Both the position numbers and the translations under genes were made by a program. DNA of 64,000 nucleotides, from assembly GCF_001509475.1 (NCBI RefSeq), contig NZ_LLZG01000288.1:9781-73780 (forward strand), given 5' to 3'. This DNA comes from Streptomyces regalis (lineage in GTDB: Bacteria > Actinomycetota > Actinomycetes > Streptomycetales > Streptomycetaceae). The notes under the pieces were generated by a model. That model ran no database searches. It saw only the letters and a list, made by a program, of their open reading frames with translations, and was not told the DNA's origin. Positions 48,845 to 56,761 of this stretch are shown here, one piece after another (positions within the stretch are counted from its first letter, which is position 1; the number at the start of each line of letters is the position of its first letter).

Positions 48845-49906
48845 GTGACCACTGTGACCCAGGAAGCCGGCGCCTCCGTCCCGGCCGACGCGGACGCGTT
48901 CCTCTCGGTGCGTGACCTGCACGTCAGCTTCAGGACCGAGGACGGTGTCGTACGGGCCGTCGACGGACTCTCCTTCGACCTGGAGCGGGGCAGGACGCTC
49001 GGCATCGTCGGCGAGTCGGGCTCAGGGAAGTCCGTCACCAACCTCACCATTCTCGGGCTGCACAACCCCATGTTCACGACAGTGGAGGGTGAAATCCTCC
49101 TGGAGGGCCAGGAGCTGACCACCGCCCGCGAGTCCGAGCTGGAGAAGCTGCGCGGCAACAAGGTCGCCATGATCTTCCAGGATCCGCTCACCGCGCTGTC
49201 GCCGTACTACACGGTGGGCCGGCAGATCGCCGAGCCGTATATGAAGCACATGCGGGCCTCGAAGAAGGCCGCCTGGGAGCGGGCGGTGGAGATGCTGGGG
49301 AAGGTCGGCATCCCCAACCCGCGGCAGCGGGCGAAGGACTACCCCCACCAGTTCTCCGGCGGTATGCGCCAGCGCGCGATGATCGCGATGGCCCTGGTCT
49401 GCGACCCCGACCTGCTGATCGCCGACGAGCCGACCACCGCGCTCGACGTCACCGTCCAGGCCCAGATCCTGGACCTGCTGAAGGACCTGCAGCAGGAGTT
49501 CGGCTCGGCGATCATCTTCATCACGCACGACCTCGGGGTCATCGCCGACATGGCCGACGACATCATGGTGATGTACGCGGGCAGCGCGGTGGAGCGGGGT
49601 ACGGTGCACGAGGTGCTGCGGGCGCCGCAACACCCGTACACCTGGGGCCTGTTGAACTCGATGCCCCGCCTGGACTCGGACCCGAACGCCCCGCTGGCCC
49701 CCATCCCGGGCGCCCCGCCGTCGCTGCTCCACCCGCCCTCCGGCTGCCGCTTCCATCCCCGCTGCACCTTCCAGGACCGCGTCGGCGGCACCCGCTGTGT
49801 CACCGAGGTCCCGTTGCTCGGCCCGGACCGCTCCTCGGCCTGCCACCTCACGGCGGACCAGAAGCGGACCATCTTCACCGAAGAGATCAAGCCCCGACTG
49901 CGCTGA
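48845..49906 (+). CDS. bldKD: Oligopeptide ABC transporter ATPase (OppD type), BldKD-like
   Basis: A 353-residue ATPase. Walker A is GESGSGKS (about 58-65), the signature is [15 protein letters not shown] and Walker B is [12 protein letters not shown]. The C-terminal oligopeptide-transporter extension contains [11 protein letters not shown]. The start is GTG at 48845 with AAGGAG (48831-48836) upstream, 13 nt after the permease stop. It works as a heterodimer with the next ATPase. Confidence 0.92.
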   Translation: MTTVTQEAGASVPADADAFLSVRDLHVSFRTEDGVVRAVDGLSFDLERGRTLGIVGESGSGKSVTNLTILGLHNPMFTTVEGEILLEGQELTTARESELEKLRGNKVAMIFQDPLTALSPYYTVGRQIAEPYMKHMRASKKAAWERAVEMLGKVGIPNPRQRAKDYPHQFSGGMRQRAMIAMALVCDPDLLIADEPTTALDVTVQAQILDLLKDLQQEFGSAIIFITHDLGVIADMADDIMVMYAGSAVERGTVHEVLRAPQHPYTWGLLNSMPRLDSDPNAPLAPIPGAPPSLLHPPSGCRFHPRCTFQDRVGGTRCVTEVPLLGPDRSSACHLTADQKRTIFTEEIKPRLR

Positions 49907-49944
49907 CGCCACCCGCTCAGCCCCGTCCGAGGAGGACTACCGCT

Positions 49945-51093
49945 ATGACAGAGGACCTCGTCCTCCCCGCTCCCCGCGAAGCCGCCACCGACGTCACCGA
50001 CGCCCCCGGCGAACCGCTGCTGGTGGTGGAGAAGCTCGTCAAGCACTTCCCCGTCAAGGGCGGCTTCCCGATCCGGCGGACCGTCGGCCAGGTGCAGGCG
50101 GTGGACGGCATCGACCTGACCGTGCACGTCGGCGAGAGCTTCGGCCTGGTGGGGGAGTCGGGCTGCGGCAAGTCGACGACCGGACGGCTGATCACCAAGC
50201 TCCTGGAGCCGACGGGCGGCAGCATCTCCTACCGGGGCAAGGACATCACCCACGCCACGCGCAGGCAGCTGACGCCGATCCGCTCCGAGATCCAGATGAT
50301 CTTCCAGGACCCGTACTCCTCGCTGAACCCGCGGCAGACGGTCGGCAAGATCGTCTCGGGTCCGATGGAGATCAACGGGATCGAGCCGGAGGGCGGAAGG
50401 GAGAAGCGGGTCAGAGAGCTGCTGGAGATCGTCGGCCTCAACCCGGAGCACTACAACCGCTTCCCGCACGAGTTCTCCGGCGGCCAGCGGCAACGTATCG
50501 GCGTGGCACGGGCGTTGGCGCTGGAACCGAAGCTGATCGTGGCGGACGAGCCGGTCTCGGCCCTCGACGTCTCGATCCAGGCGCAGGTCGTGAACCTGCT
50601 CCAGAAGGTCCAGCAGGAGCTGGGCATCGCCTTCCTCTTCATCGCCCACGACCTGGCGGTGGTCCGCCACTTCTCGCAGCGCGTGGCGGTGATGTACCTC
50701 GGCAAGGTGATCGAGGTCGGCGACCGCGACTCGATCTACACCCGCCCCCGGCACCCCTACACCCACGCCCTGCTGTCCGCCGTGCCCGAGGTGAAGGTGG
50801 GCGGCGAAGACGGCGAGGACGGCGAGGAGGTGCCCCAGCGGGAGCGGATCCGCCTCGCCGGTGACGTGCCGTCGCCCATCTCCCCGCCCTCCGGCTGCCG
50901 CTTCCGCACCCGCTGCTGGAAGGCCCAGGACAAGTGCGCGACCGAGGAGCCGCCACTGATCCAGATCTCCGGCAACCATGCGGGCCACTTGACGGCCTGC
51001 CACTTCCCGGAGGAGCCGACGATCGAGGCACGGGACGAGGACATCGTGCTGGATCCGGCGCTGGCGGCGCTGGAGATGGACGCGGAGAGCTAG
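49945..51093 (+). CDS. bldKE: Oligopeptide ABC transporter ATPase (OppF type), BldKE-like
   Basis: A 382-residue ATPase. Walker A is GESGCGKST, the signature is [15 protein letters not shown] and Walker B is [12 protein letters not shown], with a C-terminal [10 protein letters not shown] motif that in this subfamily can contribute to an Fe-S-like cysteine site. The ATG at 49945 has GAGGAGG (49929-49935) upstream. It ends the operon. The stop TAG is two bases before a MITE-like inverted repeat that probably also ends transcription. Confidence 0.92.
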   Translation: MTEDLVLPAPREAATDVTDAPGEPLLVVEKLVKHFPVKGGFPIRRTVGQVQAVDGIDLTVHVGESFGLVGESGCGKSTTGRLITKLLEPTGGSISYRGKDITHATRRQLTPIRSEIQMIFQDPYSSLNPRQTVGKIVSGPMEINGIEPEGGREKRVRELLEIVGLNPEHYNRFPHEFSGGQRQRIGVARALALEPKLIVADEPVSALDVSIQAQVVNLLQKVQQELGIAFLFIAHDLAVVRHFSQRVAVMYLGKVIEVGDRDSIYTRPRHPYTHALLSAVPEVKVGGEDGEDGEEVPQRERIRLAGDVPSPISPPSGCRFRTRCWKAQDKCATEEPPLIQISGNHAGHLTACHFPEEPTIEARDEDIVLDPALAALEMDAES

Positions 51094-51094
51094 G

Positions 51095-51257
51095 TAGGGC
51101 CGGTCTGACAATTCCCGCCTGCCCCGCGGCGTCTGGCACGCACTCCCCCAGAGGGGGGGACCCCCAGCCGCGTTGCCGAACCTCGCGCGGGGGGACCCCC
51201 ATGACGCCTCGGGGCCCGCCCTCCGGGCGGACGACGGGAATTGTCAGACAGGCCCTA
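51095..51257. repeat. MITE-like element with 23-bp terminal inverted repeats
   Basis: Arms 51095-51117 and 51235-51257 are reverse complements over 23 bp with one mismatch (51102), beginning tagggcc and ending attcccg. The 117-nt interior is GC-rich with runs of C and G and has no open gene. The right arm supplies the stop codon of the methyltransferase gene, and the left arm begins just after the ATPase stop. No target duplication is evident. Confidence 0.75.
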
Positions 51258-51995
51258 GGCGGCCCGGGCGGCCACGGTGATGATCTCGGGGCTGGTGGGC
51301 GTGAGGGGTTCCCGGCCCCAGTCGCCGTACCGCTCGACGACGGTGAAGCCGGCCTCGTGGAGGAAGGCGTCCAGGGCGTCGGGGGCGAGGAAGCGCAGGG
51401 TGGTGCGGCTGACGACGGGGGCCTGCCAGTCGTCGCAGTCGAAGGTCTCGGCGAAGGTCACTCTGTCCCCGACGACGGGCCCCTCGACCTCGTGCCACAC
51501 CCGCACGACACGCCCGTCGTCGTCCGTGGCCTCCCGTACCCGATCCGGCGTCCACACCTCCCAGGCCCGCGCCCCCGGGTTCCGCGTCTCGAACACGAAC
51601 CGTCCGCCGACGCGCAGCGCGTCGCACACCGCCCGCAATGCCGCGCGCAACTCCTCGTCGCGCACGAGCACCTGAAACGCGTGCCCGGTCATCACGGCCA
51701 GGTCGAACCGCCCGCCCCAGCCCCGGGTGAGCAGATCCCCGAGCACCCACTCGACGCCGGTACCGCGCTGCCGTGCCTGGACGAGCATGGCGGCGGCCGG
51801 GTCGAGCCCCACGAGCCGCCCGCGGTGGCCGTCCGCACGGGCCTGCCGCAGCAACCGCCCCGTACCGCAACCGACATCGAGCACCGACTCGGCGGACATC
51901 ACGAGCCCGAGGTAGAAGTCGTCACCCGGCCCCCACGGGTTGAGGGTGTCGTACAACGCGGCGAGCGAGAGATCCGCGAACGACCGATCGACCAT
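51255..51995 (-). CDS. Class I SAM-dependent methyltransferase
   Basis: A 246-residue methyltransferase. The SAM-binding motif I is VLDVGCGTGRLL (about 38-49), followed by GLDPAAAMLVQAR (motif II) and a later VGGRFVFETRN. The ATG at 51995 (MVDRSFADLSLAALYDTLNP) is preferred to one 45 nt upstream because the conserved part begins there. The substrate is unknown. It converges on the BldK-like operon and shares its end with the MITE-like repeat. It is 50 nt from the amidohydrolase gene on the same strand. Confidence 0.87.
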   Translation of the reverse strand: MVDRSFADLSLAALYDTLNPWGPGDDFYLGLVMSAESVLDVGCGTGRLLRQARADGHRGRLVGLDPAAAMLVQARQRGTGVEWVLGDLLTRGWGGRFDLAVMTGHAFQVLVRDEELRAALRAVCDALRVGGRFVFETRNPGARAWEVWTPDRVREATDDDGRVVRVWHEVEGPVVGDRVTFAETFDCDDWQAPVVSRTTLRFLAPDALDAFLHEAGFTVVERYGDWGREPLTPTSPEIITVAARAA

Positions 51996-52045
51996 TCGGT
52001 GCAGTGTGCCACAACTGCCCACCGCCAACTGCCATTTCACGCCCC

Positions 52046-53086
52046 TCAGCGCACGACCCGCCCCCGCAGCACCATGCGCCGCGGATGCCGCAGCACCCCC
52101 GGCTCCCGTCGCGGATCGGCGTCATACACGGTGACGTCGGCGAGCCCGCCCTCGACCAGCCCCGGCAGCCCCAGGAAGTCCCGCGCCGCCCAGCTCGCCG
52201 CTCCCACCGCGACATCGGCGGGCAGCCCGGCGGCGATGAGGTGCTCGACCTCGGTGGCGACGTTGCCGAAGGGCGCGGAGTCGGTGCCGGCGAGGACGGT
52301 GACGCCGGCGTCGTGGGCCTCGCGGACCCGGCGGATCATGATGCGGTGGCCTTCGTGCCAGAGGTGGCCGCGGGGGTTGTCCTTGATGCGGGGTGCGCTG
52401 CGGGCGAAGGCGGTGAGGGTGGGGACGTAGACGGTCCCGTGGCCGGCCATCAGCTCGACGCACTCCTCCGGCATCCCCATCCCGTGCTCGATCGAGTCGA
52501 TGCCCGCCCGCGCGGCGTTGAGCACACCCTGCGCCGACTGACAGTGCGCGGCGACCCGCCCTCCGGCCGCGTGCACCGCGTCGGTCACGGCGCGCAGGAG
52601 GTCGTACGGCACCGGGTCGGCCTCGAAGTCCCAGTCGCCCATGAGCTTGCACCAGCCGTCGTGGGCCTTGGCCTCCGCGACGGCGGCGGCCACGAGGTCA
52701 TCGGTGACGGTGTGGAAGTCGGCACTCCGGGACAGGCCCGCCCACGCCAGCCAGCGCCCCGCCGTGACCATGCGCGGCGCGTCCGGGGCCTCGCGCAGCC
52801 CGTCCGGGATCTCCCCCAGCAGCCCGGGGAACCGCAACGCCGTCGTCCCGGCATCCCGGTGCTCGGCGATCTGCTCGGCGAACGCGCCGGGGTCGAAGAC
52901 GGGCTCCTCCCCGGACGGGGACCCGGGATGCGTGTGCACGTCGACCAGTCCCGGAAGCAGGTAGCCACCGTCGGCCACCGTCTCCGCCTCGACCGACGGG
53001 CGGTCGAAGGTGATGCGGTCGCCGAGGATCCAGAGGTCGCGGGGCGTGTCGTGGGGGAGGACGGTGCCGCGCAGGTGGAGGGCCAT
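52046..53086 (-). CDS. Amidohydrolase-family metal-dependent hydrolase
   Basis: A 346-residue protein of the imidazolonepropionase/prolidase-like amidohydrolase group. The N-terminal beta sandwich leads to the HxH metal motif GLVDVHTHPG (about 46-55). Other ligand regions are KLMGDWD (possible carbamylated lysine), AAHCQSAQG, SIEHGMGM and LAGTDSAPFG (about 266-275). The C-terminus returns to the sandwich (YDADPRREPGVLRHPRRMVL). The substrate is unknown; peptides or amides are possible given the neighbouring peptide transporters. The start is ATG at 53086. Confidence 0.9.
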   Translation of the reverse strand: MALHLRGTVLPHDTPRDLWILGDRITFDRPSVEAETVADGGYLLPGLVDVHTHPGSPSGEEPVFDPGAFAEQIAEHRDAGTTALRFPGLLGEIPDGLREAPDAPRMVTAGRWLAWAGLSRSADFHTVTDDLVAAAVAEAKAHDGWCKLMGDWDFEADPVPYDLLRAVTDAVHAAGGRVAAHCQSAQGVLNAARAGIDSIEHGMGMPEECVELMAGHGTVYVPTLTAFARSAPRIKDNPRGHLWHEGHRIMIRRVREAHDAGVTVLAGTDSAPFGNVATEVEHLIAAGLPADVAVGAASWAARDFLGLPGLVEGGLADVTVYDADPRREPGVLRHPRRMVLRGRVVR

Positions 53087-53136
53087 CTCGTCAACCTAGT
53101 CGCTGAGCAGGGGAAGCGGTCCGGGTTCACGAAAGG

Positions 53137-53391
53137 GCGTGTGGGTACATCCGTATTCCTGCTGATGCCCGCGACCGGCTGGCCGAGACAGCTGCTGGTG
53201 AGGGTCTGTCGCTGCGTGCTTACCTCGTTCGACTCGCCGATTCACTGCTCACACCCGCGGAGCGGGCCCAGCGTGCCGAGCAGGCCCGCGCTGTGCTGCG
53301 GGAATGGAACGGTTACGACCCCAGCGAGGAAGAGCAGGCTGAGCTGGATGCCGAGCTCGACCGGAGGCTGGCAGAGGCGGCTGCCCAGTAA
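53137..53391 (+). pseudogene. Decayed antitoxin gene (ribbon-helix-helix type) without a start codon
   Basis: The plus-strand frame reading IRIPADARDRLAETAAGEGL and continuing SLRAYLVRLADSLLTPAERA ends with a Glu-rich helix at TAA (53389-53391). It looks like the antitoxin of PIN-type toxin pairs. Between the upstream in-frame stop at 53104 and this conserved part there is no ATG, GTG or TTG, so the gene appears to have lost its start. It lies in the 416-nt gap between the amidohydrolase and the second transporter operon. Confidence 0.55.
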
Positions 53392-53406
53392 CCGGACTCC
53401 CTGCAC

Positions 53407-53493
53407 GTGATCCTTGACGACACGGCCATGGTCGCCGCCGGAACAGGCAACTTCGGGAAAGGGCCCGCGCCGGTGAGGCGCGGGCCCTCCTGA
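53407..53493 (+). pseudogene. 5' remnant of a PIN-domain toxin gene
   Basis: Sixteen bases after the antitoxin remnant, GTG begins VILDDTAMVAAGTGNFGK, which resembles the N-terminus of PIN toxins with the first conserved aspartate pair. After 18 codons the frame runs into the terminator hairpin of the neighbouring operon and stops at 53491-53493. More than 80 percent of a PIN domain is missing. Confidence 0.45.
53460..53488 (-). terminator. Terminator of the second oligopeptide transporter operon
   Basis: A perfect 12-bp stem, agggcccgcgcc and ggcgcgggccct, with a 5-nt loop, followed on the minus strand by TTTCCC. It starts 14 nt after the stop of the last ATPase gene. Confidence 0.8.
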
Positions 53494-53502
53494 AGCGGTG
53501 TG

Positions 53503-54549
53503 TCAGATCGCCGGCTCGGGGTCCTTGGAGAGGCGCGCCGCGGGGACCGCCTCCGCCGTCTCCGGGTAGTGGCAGGCCGTCAGATGCCCGGGCTTGTTGC
53601 CCTCGACCTGGACCAGCGGCGGGGCCTCGGTCGCGCACTTCTCCGTCGCCTTCCAGCAGCGGGTGCGGAAGCGGCAGCCGGAGGGCGGGTTGATGGGCGA
53701 GGGGACGTCGCCCTGGAGGCGGATGCGGTCGCGGGCGGGCGTCTCGTCCACGGTGGCCTCGGGCACGGCGGACAGCAGCGCCCGGGTGTAGGGGTGGCGC
53801 GGGTTGCCGTACAGGTCGTCGCGGTCGGCGATCTCGACGATCTTGCCGAGGTACATGACCGCGACGCGCTGCGAGAAGTGCCGGACCACCGCCAGGTCGT
53901 GGGCGATGAAGACGAAGGCGATGCCCAGCTCCTGCTGGACCTTCTGCAGCAGGTTCACGACCTGCGCCTGGATGGAGACGTCGAGGGCCGAGACGGGCTC
54001 GTCCGCCACGATCAGCTTCGGTTCCAGGGCCAGGGCCCGGGCGACGCCGATGCGCTGGCGCTGGCCGCCGGAGAACTCGTGCGGGAAGCGGTTGTAGTGC
54101 TCCGGGTTGAGGCCGACGATCTCCAGCAGCTCACGGACGCGCTTCTCGCGGCCGCCGGCCGGGTTGACGTTGTTGATCTCCATCGGACCCGAGACGATCT
54201 TGCCGACCGTCTGGCGCGGGTTCAGCGAGGCGTACGGGTCCTGGAAGATCATCTGGATCTCGGAGCGGATCGGCGCCAGCTGCTTGCGGTTGGCGTGGGT
54301 GATGTCCTTGCCCTGGTACGAGACCTTGCCGGCGGTGGGCTCCAGCAGGCGGGTGATCAGGCGCCCGGTCGTCGACTTGCCGCATCCCGACTCGCCGACC
54401 AGGCCGAGGCTCTCGCCCTCGCCGACCTGGAAGTCGAGGCCGTCGACGGCCTGGACGTGGCCGACGGTGCGGCGGATCGGGAAGCCGCCCTTGATCGGGA
54501 AGTGTTTGGTCAGCCCGGAGACGTCCAGGAGGGGAGTGGTGCTGCTCAT
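53503..54549 (-). CDS. Oligopeptide ABC transporter ATPase (OppF type), second operon
   Basis: A 348-residue ATPase. Walker A is GESGCGKST, the signature is [15 protein letters not shown] and Walker B is [12 protein letters not shown], with C-terminal [10 protein letters not shown]. The protein is very close to the BldKE-like ATPase at 49945-51093 over the core. The ATG at 54549 begins MSSTTPLLDVSGLTKHF; the ribosome site is weak (CGGGA). It is the last gene of the minus-strand operon and is followed by a clear terminator. It pairs with the OppD-type ATPase just upstream (26-nt gap). Confidence 0.9.
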   Translation of the reverse strand: MSSTTPLLDVSGLTKHFPIKGGFPIRRTVGHVQAVDGLDFQVGEGESLGLVGESGCGKSTTGRLITRLLEPTAGKVSYQGKDITHANRKQLAPIRSEIQMIFQDPYASLNPRQTVGKIVSGPMEINNVNPAGGREKRVRELLEIVGLNPEHYNRFPHEFSGGQRQRIGVARALALEPKLIVADEPVSALDVSIQAQVVNLLQKVQQELGIAFVFIAHDLAVVRHFSQRVAVMYLGKIVEIADRDDLYGNPRHPYTRALLSAVPEATVDETPARDRIRLQGDVPSPINPPSGCRFRTRCWKATEKCATEAPPLVQVEGNKPGHLTACHYPETAEAVPAARLSKDPEPAI

Positions 54550-54575
54550 GGTGGTGAAATCCCGTCTCTTGTACG

Positions 54576-55613
54576 TCAGTTGGCGGCGCTGCCGGCCAGG
54601 TCGGAGAAGTACTCGCCGCGCTGTTCGGCGGTGAGGTGGCAGGCGGAGCCGCGTCCGTCGACGAGCTCCAGCAGCGGACGCTCCGACGAGCAGAGCCCTC
54701 CGTCGACCTTCTCGGCGAAGGTGCACCGCGGGTGGAATCGGCAGCCCGACGGCGGGTTCAGCAGCGACGGCGGCGAGCCCGGGATCGGGTTGAGCGGCAC
54801 GTCGACCGGGTGGTCCAGGCTCGGCATGGAGCTGAGCAGGCCCCAGGTGTAGGGGTGCTGCGGGTCGCGCAGCACCTCCTTCTTCGTGCCGCGCTCCACG
54901 CACCGGCCGCCGTACATCACCAGCACCTCGTCCGCGATGTCGGCGATGACACCGAGGTCGTGCGTGATGAAGATGATCGCCGTGCCGAACTCCTTCTGGA
55001 GGTCCTTCAGGAGGTCCATGATCTGGGCCTGGACGGTCACGTCGAGGGCCGTGGTCGGCTCGTCGGCGATCAGCAGCTCCGGGTCGCACACCAGCGCCAT
55101 GGCGATCATCGCGCGCTGGCGCATACCGCCGGAGAACTGGTGCGGGTAGTCGTCCACCCGGACTTCCGGCTGCGGGATCCCGACCCGCCGCAGCATCTCG
55201 ATCGCCCGGTCCCGGGCCGCCTTCTTGGAGCAGCCCGTGTGCTTGCGGTACGTCTCACCGATCTGCTTGCCGATGGTGTGGTACGGCGACAGCGAGGTCA
55301 GCGCGTCCTGGAAGATCATCGACATCTTGTTGCCGCGGAGCTTCTCCAGCTTCCGCTCCGAGGCGCCGTTCAGCTCTTCGCCGTCCAGGGTGATCGAGCC
55401 CTCGACCTTGGTGCTGTCCGGGTTGTGCAGGCCCAGGATGGTCAGGTTGGTGACCGACTTGCCGGACCCGGACTCGCCCACGATGCCCAGCGTCCTGCCG
55501 CGAACGAGGTCGAAGGACAGACCGTCGACGGCCTTGACGGTGCCGTCCTCGGTCGAGAAGTGCACCTTCAAGTCCTTGATGGAGAGGAAGGGCTGCTGAT
55601 CGGTGCTCGTCAC
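54576..55613 (-). CDS. Oligopeptide ABC transporter ATPase (OppD type), second operon
   Basis: A 345-residue ATPase with Walker A GESGSGKS, signature [15 protein letters not shown], Walker [13 protein letters not shown] and C-terminal [11 protein letters not shown]. It is a close paralogue of the BldKD-like protein. The start is GTG at 55613 with GGAG eight bases upstream. It follows the permease gene by 49 nt. Confidence 0.9.
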   Translation of the reverse strand: MTSTDQQPFLSIKDLKVHFSTEDGTVKAVDGLSFDLVRGRTLGIVGESGSGKSVTNLTILGLHNPDSTKVEGSITLDGEELNGASERKLEKLRGNKMSMIFQDALTSLSPYHTIGKQIGETYRKHTGCSKKAARDRAIEMLRRVGIPQPEVRVDDYPHQFSGGMRQRAMIAMALVCDPELLIADEPTTALDVTVQAQIMDLLKDLQKEFGTAIIFITHDLGVIADIADEVLVMYGGRCVERGTKKEVLRDPQHPYTWGLLSSMPSLDHPVDVPLNPIPGSPPSLLNPPSGCRFHPRCTFAEKVDGGLCSSERPLLELVDGRGSACHLTAEQRGEYFSDLAGSAAN

Positions 55614-55662
55614 GGGGACGCTCCAGTGAGGGGTGATGCGGGGTAGCTGGTGGGGGCGGGGG

Positions 55663-56643
55663 TCAGGCGAGCCTGATGCGTGGGTCGATCAGGGCGTAGC
55701 AGGCGTCGACGAGGATGTTGCAGATCACCACGAAGGACGCTGTGATCACCATGACGCCGAGCAGCATGGGCAGGTCGTTGTTGCCCGCGGACTTGACGGC
55801 GAGCAGCCCGATGCCCTGGATGCTGAAGGTCTTCTCGGTGATCATGCCGCCGCCGAGCAGGACGCCCATGTCGATGCCGAAGATGGTGACGATCGGGCCC
55901 ATCGCGCCACGCCAGGCGAACCGGAAGAACACGTTCTGCCGGGACAGGCCCTTGGCCCGGGCCGTGCGGACGTAGTCCTCGTTGAGCTGCTCGACCATCT
56001 GGGAGCGCGTCATACGGGTGTAGTTCGCGGTGAAGATCAGCGCCAGGATCAGCCAGGGCAGCAACAGTCCACTGAACCACTGAGCCGGGTTGTCGGTGAA
56101 GGGCGTGTACCCGGGCTGGTCCAGGATCTGCCACTGGTACACCAAGACGTACAGGGCCAGCGTGCCCACGAAGTAGATCTGCATGGACGAGGCGATCAGT
56201 GAGGCGCTGCTGGCGAGCTTGTCGGTGGCCTTGCCCTGCTTCAGGGCGGCCACCATGCCGGTGCCGATGCCGAAGATCAGGAACACCACGGACGAGCCGA
56301 GGAACAGGGAGAACGTCGTCGGGAACCGGTCCAGGATGGTGCCGAGGACGGGCTCACGGTTGACGAACGAGTAGCCCAGGCAGGGGGCGTCGCAGTTGCC
56401 GAAGCCCGGGTAGTCCCGGCCGAGGAAGATGCCCGTCAGCCAGTTCCAGAGCTGGGTCGGCATCGGATCCGCGATCCCCATGTTGTGGCGGATCAGCTCC
56501 AGCGTCTCCGGCGTACAGACCTTGCCGCAGGCGATTCGGGCCGGGTCGCGCGGCACCGCGTAGAAGAGCATGAATGTGACCGCGCTGATGATGAACAGCG
56601 TGACCACGGCGCCGAGGAACCGGCGGACGAGGAAGCGAAGCAT
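55663..56643 (-). CDS. Oligopeptide ABC transporter permease (OppB type), second operon
   Basis: A 326-residue permease, the same length as its paralogue at 47851-48831. It has TM1 at the N-terminus (FLVRRFLGAVVTLFIISAVT), the EAA loop EDYVRTARAKGLSRQNVFFR and the same cysteine-bearing first loop (RIACGKVCTP, then GNCDAPCLGY). The ATG at 56643 has AGGAAAG upstream. It lies downstream of the binding-protein gene, from which it is separated by 118 nt with a hairpin. Confidence 0.9.
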   Translation of the reverse strand: MLRFLVRRFLGAVVTLFIISAVTFMLFYAVPRDPARIACGKVCTPETLELIRHNMGIADPMPTQLWNWLTGIFLGRDYPGFGNCDAPCLGYSFVNREPVLGTILDRFPTTFSLFLGSSVVFLIFGIGTGMVAALKQGKATDKLASSASLIASSMQIYFVGTLALYVLVYQWQILDQPGYTPFTDNPAQWFSGLLLPWLILALIFTANYTRMTRSQMVEQLNEDYVRTARAKGLSRQNVFFRFAWRGAMGPIVTIFGIDMGVLLGGGMITEKTFSIQGIGLLAVKSAGNNDLPMLLGVMVITASFVVICNILVDACYALIDPRIRLA

Positions 56644-56722
56644 GGGGAGTGGCTTTCCTGGGAGGGCCGTCGTGCGGAGAGGCCGGACCGGGGTTTCCGG
56701 GGGCCACGGTGGACGAGCCGAG

Positions 56723-56748
56723 GGTGGGGCGGCCGAAGCCGCCCCACC
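56723..56748 (-). promoter_or_regulatory. Intercistronic hairpin after the second binding-protein gene
   Basis: ggtggggcggc (56723-56733) and gccgccccacc (56738-56748) form an 11-bp stem with a 4-nt loop (cgaa), 13 nt after the binding-protein stop. It is placed like the hairpin after the bldKB-like gene and probably stabilises or partly ends the upstream message. Confidence 0.7.
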
Positions 56749-56761
56749 TCTCAGGTGTGGA

